NCBI RefSeq assembly: GCF_041154455.1
Contig: NZ_AP028664.1
Span: forward strand, 1,551,001-1,615,000
Source: Variovorax sp. V213
GTDB lineage: Bacteria; Pseudomonadota; Gammaproteobacteria; Burkholderiales; Burkholderiaceae_C
Length of the DNA: 64,000 bases
Reading direction: 5' to 3'
Below, in pieces: positions 23,041 to 31,262 of this stretch (position 1 is its first letter; each line of letters begins with the position of its first letter). Under the pieces are notes generated by a model, which ran no database searches, had not been told where the DNA came from, and saw only the letters and a program-made list of their open reading frames with translations. A program made the position numbers and the translations under genes.

Positions 23041-25356
23041 ATGAGCCTCTTCAACAAAGTCACCAAGTCCTTCCAGTGGGGCGACAAGACCGTCGTCATG
23101 GAAACGGGTGAAATCGCCCGCCAAGCCAGCGGCGCCGTGGTGGTCGACATCGACGGCACCGTGATCCTCGCGACCGTGGTGGCCTCCAAGACCGCCAAGC
23201 CGGGCCAGGACTTCTTCCCGCTGACCGTCGACTACATCGAGAAGACCTACGCCGCGGGCAAGATTCCCGGCAGCTTCTTCAAGCGCGAAGCCAAGCCCAG
23301 CGAACACGAAACCCTGACCAGCCGCCTGATCGACCGTCCGATCCGCCCGCTGTTCCCCGAGGGCTTCCTGAACGAAGTGCACGTGGTCATCCACACGCTG
23401 TCGCTCAACCCCGAAGTCGACGCCGACATCGCCGCCATGATCGGCGTGAGCGCCGCGCTGTCGATCTCCGGCATTCCGTTCAGCGGCCCGATCGGCGCTG
23501 CGCGCGTGGGCTACATCAACGGCCAGTACGTGCTGAATCCGGGCCAGACCGCCCGCAAGGATTCGCAGATGGACCTCGTCGTTGCCGGCACCGAAGCGGC
23601 CGTGCTGATGGTCGAATCCGAAGCCCTGCAACTCAGCGAAGAAATCATGCTGGGTGGCGTGGTGTTCGGCCATGAGCAAGCCAACATCGCGATCAACGCG
23701 ATCCATGAACTCGTGCGCGACGCCGGCAAGCCGGTGTGGGACTGGCAGCCGCCGGCCGAAGACGAAGCCTTCGTCGCCAAGGTCAAGAGCCTGGCCGAGG
23801 AAAAGCTGCGCGCCGTCTACCAGATCCGCAGCAAGCAAGCCCGTACGCAGGCCCTGCGCGAAGCCAACGCCAGCGTGATGAACACGCTGAAGGAAAGCGG
23901 CGAGCCCTTCGATGCCGGCAAGGTCAACGACCTGCTGTTCTCGATCGAAGCCAAGATCGTCCGCAGCCAGATTCTTTCGGGCGAACCCCGCATCGACGGC
24001 CGCGACACGCGCACCGTGCGTCCCATCGAGATCCGCAACTCCGTGCTGCCCCGCACCCACGGCTCGGCGCTGTTCACGCGCGGCGAGACGCAGGGCCTGG
24101 TCATCACCACGCTCGGCACCGAGCGTGACGCGCAGCGCATCGACGCGCTGGCCGGCGAGTACGAAGACCGCTTCCTGTTCCACTACAACATGCCTCCCTT
24201 TGCCACCGGCGAAGTGGGCCGCATGGGCTCGACCAAGCGCCGCGAAATCGGCCACGGCCGCCTGGCCAAGCGCGCGCTCGTCGCCGTGCTGCCGACCAAG
24301 GAAGAATTCCCGTACACCATTCGCGTGGTGTCGGAAATCACCGAGTCGAACGGCTCCTCGTCGATGGCTTCGGTCTGCGGCGGCTGCCTCTCCATGATGG
24401 ACGCCGGCGTGCCGATGAAGGCCCACGTGGCCGGCATCGCCATGGGCCTGATCAAGGAAGACAACCGCTTTGCGGTGCTGACCGACATCCTGGGCGACGA
24501 AGATCACCTGGGCGACATGGACTTCAAGGTGGCCGGCACGACCAACGGCATTACCGCGCTGCAGATGGACATCAAGATCCAGGGCATCACCAAGGAAATC
24601 ATGCAGGTCGCACTGGCCCAGGCCAAGGAAGCACGCATGCACATCCTGGGCAAGATGCAGGAAGCCATGGGCGAGGCCAAGACCGAGGTGTCGCAATTCG
24701 CGCCGCGCCTGACCACGCTGAAGATCAACCCCGAGAAGATCCGCGACGTGATCGGCAAGGGCGGCGCGGTCATCCGCGGCCTGCAGGAAGAAACCGGCAC
24801 GACGATCAACATCGACGAAGACGGCACCATCACCATCGCCTCGACCGATCCGGAAAAGGCGGAGTTCGCCAAGCGGCGCATCGAGCAGATCACGGCCGAG
24901 GTCGAAATCGGCAAGGTCTACGAAGGCCCGGTCACCAAGATCCTGGACTTCGGCGCGCTCATCAACCTTCTGCCCGGCAAGGACGGCCTGTTGCACATCA
25001 GCCAGATTGCGCACGAACGCGTCGAGAAGGTGACCGACTATCTGAGCGAAGGCCAGATCGTCAAGGTCAAGGTCCTCGAGACGGACGAAAAGGGCCGCGT
25101 CAAGCTGTCCATGAAGGCCCTGACCGAGCGTCCGGCCGGCATGGAATTCCAGGAGCGTGCACCGCGTGAAGACCGTGGCGACCGCGGTGATCGCGGCGGC
25201 GAGCGCCGCGAGCGCTCGGACCGCGGCGACCGCGGTGGCGATCGTGGCGAACGTGCGCCGCGTTTCAACAACGAGCAGCAACAGCAGCCGCGCAACGAGC
25301 AGCCGCAGGCGCCCGTTGGCGAGCAGCAGTACGCACCGCGCGAACCGCAAGAGTAA
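23041..25356 (+). CDS. pnp: Polyribonucleotide nucleotidyltransferase (PNPase)
   Basis: A 771-residue 3'-5' phosphorolytic exoribonuclease, an RNA degradosome component. Two RNase PH domains are joined by a helical linker; the second begins near EPRIDGRDTRTVRPI. A KH domain (EKIRDVIGKGGAVIRGLQEE) lies near residues 560-620, and an S1 domain (GKVYEGPVTKILDFGALI) near 625-697. After S1 comes a tail of about 75 residues rich in Arg, Asp and Gly, with repeated DRGDRGG units, then a Gln/Pro/Asn-rich end. E. coli PNPase (711) lacks this tail. The start is preceded by AGGAG. It ends in its own terminator. Confidence 0.97.
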   Translation: MSLFNKVTKSFQWGDKTVVMETGEIARQASGAVVVDIDGTVILATVVASKTAKPGQDFFPLTVDYIEKTYAAGKIPGSFFKREAKPSEHETLTSRLIDRPIRPLFPEGFLNEVHVVIHTLSLNPEVDADIAAMIGVSAALSISGIPFSGPIGAARVGYINGQYVLNPGQTARKDSQMDLVVAGTEAAVLMVESEALQLSEEIMLGGVVFGHEQANIAINAIHELVRDAGKPVWDWQPPAEDEAFVAKVKSLAEEKLRAVYQIRSKQARTQALREANASVMNTLKESGEPFDAGKVNDLLFSIEAKIVRSQILSGEPRIDGRDTRTVRPIEIRNSVLPRTHGSALFTRGETQGLVITTLGTERDAQRIDALAGEYEDRFLFHYNMPPFATGEVGRMGSTKRREIGHGRLAKRALVAVLPTKEEFPYTIRVVSEITESNGSSSMASVCGGCLSMMDAGVPMKAHVAGIAMGLIKEDNRFAVLTDILGDEDHLGDMDFKVAGTTNGITALQMDIKIQGITKEIMQVALAQAKEARMHILGKMQEAMGEAKTEVSQFAPRLTTLKINPEKIRDVIGKGGAVIRGLQEETGTTINIDEDGTITIASTDPEKAEFAKRRIEQITAEVEIGKVYEGPVTKILDFGALINLLPGKDGLLHISQIAHERVEKVTDYLSEGQIVKVKVLETDEKGRVKLSMKALTERPAGMEFQERAPREDRGDRGDRGGERRERSDRGDRGGDRGERAPRFNNEQQQQPRNEQPQAPVGEQQYAPREPQE

Positions 25357-25371
25357 GTAGAGAAGAAGGGC

Positions 25372-25406
25372 GCAACGGCGGCCATGCCTGCCGTTGCCAT
25401 CTTTTT
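25372..25406 (+). terminator. Rho-independent terminator after pnp
   Basis: GCAACGGCGG (25372-25381) pairs with CTGCCGTTGC (25388-25397) and is followed by CATCTTTTT. It starts 15 bases after the pnp stop codon. It separates pnp from the quinone oxidoreductase gene. Confidence 0.85.
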
Positions 25407-25452
25407 GAACAGCTAATCACGCCCGTTCCGCGGGCGTTGCAGGCCAAAGACC

Positions 25453-26451
25453 ATGAAAGCCATTGAAATCACTTCGTACGGCGCCCCTGAGGTGCTGCGC
25501 GCTGTGGAGCGCCCGGATCCGGTGGCCGGCGTGGGCGAGCTGCTGATCCGCGTCGCGGCCAGCGGTGTGAACCGTCCGGACGTGCTGCAGCGCAAGGGGC
25601 ACTATCCGGTGCCGCCGGGCGCTTCCGACCTGCCGGGCCTCGAAGTGGCCGGCGAGATCGTGTCGGGCGATGCCGCGGCCTTGGCCGAAGCGGGTTTCAA
25701 GATCGGCGACCGCGTCTGCGCGCTGATTGCAGGCGGCGGCTATGCCGAGTTGTGCGTGGCGCCTGTGGCGCAATGCCTGCCGGTGCCCAAGGGCTGGAAC
25801 GATACCGAGGCAGCCTCGCTGCCCGAGACATTCTTCACCGTCTGGAGCAACGTGTTCGAGCGGGGCCGCCTGCAAAAGGGCGAAACCCTGCTGATCCAGG
25901 GCGGCTCCAGCGGCATCGGCGTGACGGCCATCCAGATCGCCAAGGCGCTGGGTGCGACTGTGATCGTCACGGCCGGCAGCGACGACAAGTGCGAAGCTTG
26001 CAAGGCACTGGGCGCCGACCACGCGATCAATTACCGCACGAGCGACTTCGCCGAAGAGGCAAAGAAGCTGACCGGCGGCAAGGGTGTGGACGTGATTCTC
26101 GACATGGTCGCCGGCGACTACGTGGCGCGCGAGATCGAATGCATGGCCGAAGACGGCCGGCTCGTGATCATCGCGGTGCAGGGCGGCGTCAAGAGCGACT
26201 TCAACGCGGGCCTGGTGCTGCGCAAGCGGCTGGTGATCACCGGCTCGACCCTGCGGCCCCGGCCGGTGGCCTTCAAGGGGGCCATCGCAATGGCGCTGCG
26301 CGAAAAGGTCTGGCCGCTGCTCGAAAGCGGCGCGATCAAGCCCGTGATCCACAGCACCTTTGTGGCGGGCGGCGAACCCAGCGGCGCGGCACAGGCGCAT
26401 GCGCTGATGGAATCCAACCAGCACATCGGCAAGATCGTGCTGACATGGTGA
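25453..26451 (+). CDS. NAD(P)H quinone oxidoreductase, zinc-independent MDR (PIG3/QOR) family
   Basis: A 332-residue medium-chain dehydrogenase/reductase starting MKAIEITSYGAPEVLRAVER. The GroES-like N-terminal domain has VNRPDVLQRKGHYPVPPGAS; the nucleotide-binding domain has GGSSGIGVTAIQIAKALGA. Catalytic zinc ligands of alcohol dehydrogenases are absent. Such enzymes reduce quinones with NADPH in the cytoplasm. It overlaps a possible upstream start of tpiA, suggesting one transcript with tpiA and secG. Confidence 0.93.
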   Translation: MKAIEITSYGAPEVLRAVERPDPVAGVGELLIRVAASGVNRPDVLQRKGHYPVPPGASDLPGLEVAGEIVSGDAAALAEAGFKIGDRVCALIAGGGYAELCVAPVAQCLPVPKGWNDTEAASLPETFFTVWSNVFERGRLQKGETLLIQGGSSGIGVTAIQIAKALGATVIVTAGSDDKCEACKALGADHAINYRTSDFAEEAKKLTGGKGVDVILDMVAGDYVAREIECMAEDGRLVIIAVQGGVKSDFNAGLVLRKRLVITGSTLRPRPVAFKGAIAMALREKVWPLLESGAIKPVIHSTFVAGGEPSGAAQAHALMESNQHIGKIVLTW

Positions 26452-26465
26452 CGGGCAACAACACG

Positions 26466-27233
26466 ATGACAACGACCAAAAAGAAGCTGATCGCGGGCAA
26501 TTGGAAGATGAACGGCAGCCTTGCTGCCAACGAGGCACTGGTGAAAGCCCTGCAGCAGGGCCTGGCCGCGGCGCCGGCCGGTTGCGACGTCGCGCTTTGC
26601 GCGCCGGCCCCGTATTTCGCCCAGCTGCAATCGCTGCTGGCGGGCTCCACGGCCATGGCGCTCGGCGCACAGGATATTTCGGCGCACCCGCAAGGTGCGT
26701 TCACCGGCGAGCAATCGGCGGCCATGCTGAAGGAATTCGGCGTGCGCTACGCGATCGTCGGCCATTCGGAGCGCCGCCAGTACCACGGCGAAACCGACGA
26801 AGCGGTGGCGGCCAAGACGGCGGCTGCGCTGGCGAACGGCATCACGCCGATCGTCTGCGTGGGCGAAACGCTGGCCGAGCGCGAAGCGGGGCACACCGAA
26901 GAAGTCGTCAAGCGCCAGCTGGCGGCGGTGATCCATGTCAACGGCCACTGCATCAGCGAAATCGTCGTGGCCTACGAGCCCGTCTGGGCCATCGGCACCG
27001 GCAAGACGGCCACGCCCGAGCAGGCGCAGGCGGTTCATGCCGTGCTGCGTGCGCAACTGCACCACGCCGCCAGCGAACACGCGGCCGGCATCTGCATTCT
27101 CTATGGCGGCAGCATGAACGCGGCCAATGCCGCAGAGCTGCTCGCACAGCCTGACATCGACGGCGGCCTCATTGGTGGCGCGTCGCTCAAGGCCCCCGAC
27201 TTTTTGCAGATCATTTCCGCTGCCGCTCGCTGA
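26466..27233 (+). CDS. tpiA: Triose-phosphate isomerase
   Basis: A 255-residue TIM-barrel enzyme interconverting dihydroxyacetone phosphate and glyceraldehyde 3-phosphate in glycolysis. Active-site residues are visible: the lysine in GNWKMNG, the histidine in IVGHSERR, and the glutamate in AYEPVWAIGTG, with phosphate-binding LYGGSM and GLIGGASL. The ATG at 26466 gives the standard length; an ATG at 26445 overlapping the previous gene would add seven residues. It is followed by secG at 39 bases, a common arrangement. Confidence 0.97.
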   Translation: MTTTKKKLIAGNWKMNGSLAANEALVKALQQGLAAAPAGCDVALCAPAPYFAQLQSLLAGSTAMALGAQDISAHPQGAFTGEQSAAMLKEFGVRYAIVGHSERRQYHGETDEAVAAKTAAALANGITPIVCVGETLAEREAGHTEEVVKRQLAAVIHVNGHCISEIVVAYEPVWAIGTGKTATPEQAQAVHAVLRAQLHHAASEHAAGICILYGGSMNAANAAELLAQPDIDGGLIGGASLKAPDFLQIISAAAR

Positions 27234-27272
27234 ACGCGAGCCGCGGCTGCCATCAATTAGGAGTAAGAACGA

Positions 27273-27689
27273 ATGAATGTGGTCCTCAATCTTCTGGTCG
27301 GCGTGCAGATGCTGTCGGCCCTTGCAATGATCGGGCTGATCCTGATCCAGCACGGCAAGGGCGCCGACATGGGCGCGGCCTTCGGCAGCGGTAGTGCCGG
27401 CAGCCTGTTCGGTGCCAGCGGCAGTGCGAATTTCCTTTCGCGCACCACGGCGGTCCTGGCAGCGGTGTTCTTTGCATGCACGCTGCTCCTGGCCTACTTC
27501 AGCCATGCGCGGCCCACGGGCGGCGGCAGCCTGCTGGAACGCGCGGCCGTGGGGACGCCTGCTGCGCCCGCTTCCGGTGCTGCAGGGCAAATTCCTTCGG
27601 GTACCTCCGGTGCCGTGGCGCCTGCCAAGGCACCAGCTTCGGCGCCTGCCGCACCTGTTTCGGGCCCGGGCCAGATCCCGAACAAATAA
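27273..27689 (+). CDS. secG: Preprotein translocase subunit SecG
   Basis: A 138-residue inner-membrane protein with two helices (LLVGVQMLSALAMIGLILIQ and TAVLAAVFFACTLLLAYF) joined by the SecG loop HGKGADMGAAFGSGSAGSLFG. SecG assists SecYE in protein export. The last 60 or so residues are a periplasmic tail rich in Ala, Pro and Gly, as in other betaproteobacteria. The start is preceded by AGGAG. The gene lies between tpiA and tRNA-Leu. Confidence 0.95.
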   Translation: MNVVLNLLVGVQMLSALAMIGLILIQHGKGADMGAAFGSGSAGSLFGASGSANFLSRTTAVLAAVFFACTLLLAYFSHARPTGGGSLLERAAVGTPAAPASGAAGQIPSGTSGAVAPAKAPASAPAAPVSGPGQIPNK

Positions 27690-27702
27690 TCAAGTTGTTT
27701 TC

Positions 27703-27733
27703 ATGAAGTCGCCAGCGAGAAACGGCTTCATTT
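27703..27733 (+). terminator. Possible terminator hairpin after secG
   Basis: ATGAAGTCG (27703-27711) pairs with CGGCTTCAT (27723-27731), nine pairs with one wobble, around CCAGCGAGAAA. It is followed only by TTTC, so termination may be weak. It starts 13 bases after the secG stop codon. Confidence 0.35.
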
Positions 27734-27806
27734 CAGGGTAAACTCTAAAGCTGTTCGGAAAGCCAAACACCTTTCCAGGTACCTCATGCCATCCGAACAA
27801 AAAACC

Positions 27807-27891
27807 GCGGTCGTGGTGAAATTGGTAGACACGCTATCTTGAGGGGGTAGTGGCGAAAGCTGTGCGAGTTCGAGTCTCGCCGACCGCACCA
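27807..27891 (+). tRNA. tRNA-Leu (anticodon GAG)
   Basis: The acceptor stem pairs GCGGTCG (27807-27813) with CGACCGC (27881-27887), followed by A and an encoded CCA. The anticodon loop TTGAGGG, between CTATC and GGTAG, has anticodon GAG, reading CUC and CUU leucine codons. A long variable arm marks it as class II. GTTCGAGTC in the T arm is typical. It lies just upstream of the nuo operon. Confidence 0.96.
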
Positions 27892-27959
27892 AATCTCACT
27901 GGCAGAAAGCCTCATCCAGAGTGTTTTTCTGCCGGTGGCAAGCGGTGAAAAATCTCCCG

Positions 27960-28319
27960 ATGAACCTCGATTCCTATCTCCCCGTCCTTTTGTTCATTCT
28001 GGTCGGTGTCGGTGTAGGTGTCGCACCGCAAGTCATCGGCTACATCCTGGGTCCCAACCGGCCCGACGCAGCGAAGAACGCTCCCTACGAGTGCGGCTTC
28101 GAGGCCTTCGAGGATGCGCGCATGAAATTCGACGTGCGCTATTACCTCGTCGCCATTCTCTTCATCCTGTTCGATCTCGAGATTGCCTTTCTCTTTCCGT
28201 GGGCCATCGCGCTCAAGGAAATCGGCGCCGTCGGCTTCTGGGCCATGATGATCTTTCTCGCCATCCTCGTCGTGGGCTTTGTCTACGAGTGGAAAAAAGG
28301 CGCGCTCGACTGGGAATGA
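27960..28319 (+). CDS. nuoA: NADH-quinone oxidoreductase subunit A
   Basis: A 119-residue membrane subunit of complex I with three helices. It contains the conserved NAPYECGFEAFEDARMKFDVRYY loop and LFDLEIAFLFPWA. The ATG at 27960 begins MNLDSYLPVLLF; an upstream in-frame start would add thirteen residues not usual in the family. A hairpin GGCAGAAA...TTTCTGCC at 27901-27933 lies between the tRNA and this gene. First gene of the nuoA-N operon. Confidence 0.96.
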   Translation: MNLDSYLPVLLFILVGVGVGVAPQVIGYILGPNRPDAAKNAPYECGFEAFEDARMKFDVRYYLVAILFILFDLEIAFLFPWAIALKEIGAVGFWAMMIFLAILVVGFVYEWKKGALDWE

Positions 28320-28334
28320 CAAGGAATCGACAAA

Positions 28335-28814
28335 ATGGCCATTGAAGGCGTCATGAAGGAAGGCTTCGTCACCACCACCTACGACTCGGTGGTGAATTGG
28401 GCGAAGACCGGATCACTGTGGCCGATGACTTTCGGTCTGGCTTGCTGTGCCGTCGAGATGATGCACGCGGGCGCGGCCCGCTACGACATCGACCGTTTCG
28501 GCATGCTGTTTCGGCCCAGCCCCCGTCAGTCCGATCTGATGATCGTGGCCGGCACGCTGTGCAACAAGATGGCGCCGGCGCTGCGCAAGGTCTACGACCA
28601 GATGCCGGAGCCGCGCTGGGTGCTCTCGATGGGCTCTTGCGCCAATGGCGGCGGCTACTACCACTACAGCTATTCAGTGGTGCGCGGCTGCGACCGCATC
28701 GTGCCTGTCGACGTCTATGTGCCGGGTTGCCCGCCCACCGCCGAAGCCCTGCTTTACGGCGTGATCCAGCTGCAGCAGAAGATTCGCCGCACCAACACCA
28801 TTGCCCGCGCCTGA
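28335..28814 (+). CDS. nuoB: NADH-quinone oxidoreductase subunit B
   Basis: A 159-residue peripheral subunit carrying the terminal [4Fe-4S] cluster N2, which hands electrons to quinone. The ligand cysteines are in LACCAVEMMH, MGSCANGGGYYH and VPGCPPTAEAL. It starts 15 bases after nuoA. Length and motifs are normal for the family. Confidence 0.97.
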   Translation: MAIEGVMKEGFVTTTYDSVVNWAKTGSLWPMTFGLACCAVEMMHAGAARYDIDRFGMLFRPSPRQSDLMIVAGTLCNKMAPALRKVYDQMPEPRWVLSMGSCANGGGYYHYSYSVVRGCDRIVPVDVYVPGCPPTAEALLYGVIQLQQKIRRTNTIARA

Positions 28815-28827
28815 GGGATTGCCGACG

Positions 28828-29439
28828 ATGACTGACTTTGCAATATCGCCGGAGGTGCTGCGCGCCACCATCGCCGAGGTGCTCGGCGCCAGGGCCAAGA
28901 GCGTCACGCTCGCATTGGGCGAGGTGACCGTGGTGGTTGCTGCCGACGCCTACATCGAGGCGGCCACGCTGCTGCGCGATGCGTCCGGCTGCCGTTTCGA
29001 GCAGCTGATCGACCTCTGCGGCATGGACTACTCCGACTATCGCGAAGGCGAGTGGCAGGGCGAGCGCTATTGCGTCGTCACGCACCTGCTTTCGGTAAGC
29101 CTCAACCAGCGCGTGCGCCTCAAGGTGTTCGCCCCCAACGAAGACCTGCCGGTGGTCGATTCGCTCCAGCCCGTCTGGAACGCGGCCACGTGGTTCGAAC
29201 GCGAGGCCTTCGACCTCTACGGCATCGTGTTCGAGGGGCACGACGACCTGCGCCGCATTCTTACCGACTACGGCTTCATCGGCCATCCGTTCCGCAAGGA
29301 CTTCCCGGTGTCCGGCCACGTCGAGATGCGCTACGACGAAGAGCAGAAGCGCGTCGTCTACCAGCCGGTATCGATCGAGCCCCGCGAAATCACGCCGCGC
29401 GTGATCCGCGAAGACAACTACGGCAGCGGTTTGCACTGA
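28828..29439 (+). CDS. nuoC: NADH-quinone oxidoreductase subunit C
   Basis: A 203-residue 30-kDa-type subunit of the peripheral arm, starting MTDFAISPEVLRATIAEVLG. The family signature WFEREAFDLYGIVFEGHDDL and RRILTDYGFIGHPFRKDFP is present. It is separate from nuoD, unlike the fused nuoCD of E. coli, as usual in betaproteobacteria. It starts 13 bases after nuoB; an upstream ATG in frame is rejected because the chosen start matches family length. Confidence 0.96.
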   Translation: MTDFAISPEVLRATIAEVLGARAKSVTLALGEVTVVVAADAYIEAATLLRDASGCRFEQLIDLCGMDYSDYREGEWQGERYCVVTHLLSVSLNQRVRLKVFAPNEDLPVVDSLQPVWNAATWFEREAFDLYGIVFEGHDDLRRILTDYGFIGHPFRKDFPVSGHVEMRYDEEQKRVVYQPVSIEPREITPRVIREDNYGSGLH

Positions 29440-29440
29440 T

Positions 29441-30694
29441 ATGGCCGAAATCAAGAACTACACACTCAACTTCGGTCCCCAGCATCCGGCAGCGCACGGC
29501 GTGCTGCGCCTGGTGCTCGAGCTCGACGGCGAAGTGATCCAGCGCGCCGATCCGCACATCGGCCTCTTGCACCGCGCAACCGAAAAGCTCGCCGAATCGC
29601 GCACCTTCATCCAGTCGCTGCCCTACATGGACCGCCTCGACTACGTGTCGATGATGTCCAACGAGCATGCCTACTGCCTCGCCATCGAGCGGATGATGGG
29701 CCTGGACGTGCCGATTCGCGCGCAGTACATCCGCGTGATGTTCGCCGAGATCACCCGCCTGCTGAACCACCTGCTGTGGCTCGGCGCGCACGGCCTCGAC
29801 TGCGGTGCGATGAACATGCTCATCTACTGCTTCCGCGAGCGTGAAGACCTGTTCGACATGTACGAAGCCGTGTCGGGCGCGCGCATGCATGCGGCGTACT
29901 TCCGGCCGGGCGGTGTCTACCGCGACCTGCCGGATGCCATGCCGCAGTACAAGGTCAGCAAGATCAAGAACGCGAAGGCGATCGAGCGTCTCAACGAGAA
30001 CCGCCAGGGCTCGCTGCTCGACTTCATCGACGACTTCTGCAAGCGCTTCCCGAAGATGGTCGACGAGTACGAGACGCTGCTCACCGACAACCGCATCTGG
30101 AAGCAGCGCACCGTGGGCATCGGCGTCGTGACGCCAGAGCGCGCGCTGAACCTCGGCTTCACCGGCCCGATGCTGCGCGGCTCGGGCGTCGAGTGGGACC
30201 TGCGCAAGAAGCAGCCCTACGACGTCTACGACCAGATGAGGTTCGATGTGCCGGTCGGCAAGACCGGCGACTGCTACGACCGCTACCTCGTGCGCGTGGA
30301 AGAAATGCGCCAGGCCAACAAGATCATCCAGCAGTGCTCGGCCTGGCTGCGCGCCAACCCCGGCCCGGTGATCACCAACAACCACAAGGTGGCAGCGCCA
30401 GCGCGCGAATCGATGAAGGCGAACATGGAGGAGCTGATCCACCATTTCAAGCTCTTCACCGAAGGCTTCCACGTGCCCGAAGGCGAGGCGTATGCCGCCG
30501 TCGAGCACCCGAAGGGCGAGTTCGGCATCTACCTGGTGAGCGACGGCGCCAACAAGCCGTACCGCCTGAAGATCCGGGCCCCCGGCTTCCCGCACCTTGC
30601 CGCCCTCGACGAAATGTCGCGCGGCCACATGATCGCCGACGCTGTCGCGGTGATCGGCACGATGGACATCGTGTTCGGCGAAATCGACAGGTGA
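29441..30694 (+). CDS. nuoD: NADH-quinone oxidoreductase subunit D
   Basis: A 417-residue 49-kDa subunit that forms the quinone-binding site with NuoB. Signatures are NFGPQHPAAHGVLRLVLELDGE, PYMDRLDYVSMM and the C-terminal DPVFGEIDR-like end (MDIVFGEIDR). It starts one base after the nuoC stop codon. It descends from [NiFe] hydrogenase large subunits but lacks their metal cysteines. Confidence 0.97.
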   Translation: MAEIKNYTLNFGPQHPAAHGVLRLVLELDGEVIQRADPHIGLLHRATEKLAESRTFIQSLPYMDRLDYVSMMSNEHAYCLAIERMMGLDVPIRAQYIRVMFAEITRLLNHLLWLGAHGLDCGAMNMLIYCFREREDLFDMYEAVSGARMHAAYFRPGGVYRDLPDAMPQYKVSKIKNAKAIERLNENRQGSLLDFIDDFCKRFPKMVDEYETLLTDNRIWKQRTVGIGVVTPERALNLGFTGPMLRGSGVEWDLRKKQPYDVYDQMRFDVPVGKTGDCYDRYLVRVEEMRQANKIIQQCSAWLRANPGPVITNNHKVAAPARESMKANMEELIHHFKLFTEGFHVPEGEAYAAVEHPKGEFGIYLVSDGANKPYRLKIRAPGFPHLAALDEMSRGHMIADAVAVIGTMDIVFGEIDR

Positions 30695-30704
30695 GAAAGA
30701 GCGA

Positions 30705-31262
30705 ATGACGACTTCCTCGACCCACCATGACACGGCGCCTACGGCGCCTTCTGCTCCTCTGAAGCCCGCGATTCTCGAGCGCTTTGCGCGCGAAGTCGCC
30801 AAGTACCCTGAAGCCGGCAAGCAGTCGGCCGTGATGGCCTGCCTGGCCATCGTGCAGCAGGACGAAGGCTTCGTCAGCATGCAGCGCGAACGCGAGATCG
30901 CCGAGTACCTCGGCATGGCGCCCATCGCCGTGCACGAGGTCACGACCTTCTACAACATGTACAACCAGCATCCGGTGGGCAAGTTCAAGCTCAACGTGTG
31001 CACCAACCTCCCGTGCCAGCTGCGCGACGGCGTCACCGCGCTCGTCCACCTCGAGAAGAAGCTCGGCATCAAGATGGGCGAGACCACGGCCGATGGCCTG
31101 TTCACGCTGCAGCAGAGCGAATGCCTGGGTGCCTGCGCCGATTCGCCCGTGATGCTGGTCAACGACCGCACCATGTGCAGCTTCATGAGCAACGAGAAGC
31201 TCGACCAGCTCATCGACGGATTGCGCGCCTCCACCGGCGCCACCAAAGGGGAGGCTGCGTGA
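30705..31262 (+). CDS. nuoE: NADH-quinone oxidoreductase subunit E
   Basis: A 185-residue 24-kDa subunit with the [2Fe-2S] cluster N1a. Ligand cysteines are in CTNLPCQL and SECLGACADSPVM. It belongs to the NADH-oxidising module with NuoF and NuoG. The N-terminal 20 residues are Thr/Ala/Pro-rich. Its TGA overlaps the nuoF ATG by one base, indicating coupled translation. Confidence 0.96.
   Translation: MTTSSTHHDTAPTAPSAPLKPAILERFAREVAKYPEAGKQSAVMACLAIVQQDEGFVSMQREREIAEYLGMAPIAVHEVTTFYNMYNQHPVGKFKLNVCTNLPCQLRDGVTALVHLEKKLGIKMGETTADGLFTLQQSECLGACADSPVMLVNDRTMCSFMSNEKLDQLIDGLRASTGATKGEAA

Noticed and set aside
27901..27933. Terminator between tRNA-Leu and nuoA
   Set aside because: GGCAGAAA/TTTCTGCC can pair, but the loop is long and no T-run follows; termination here would silence nuo unless there is another promoter.
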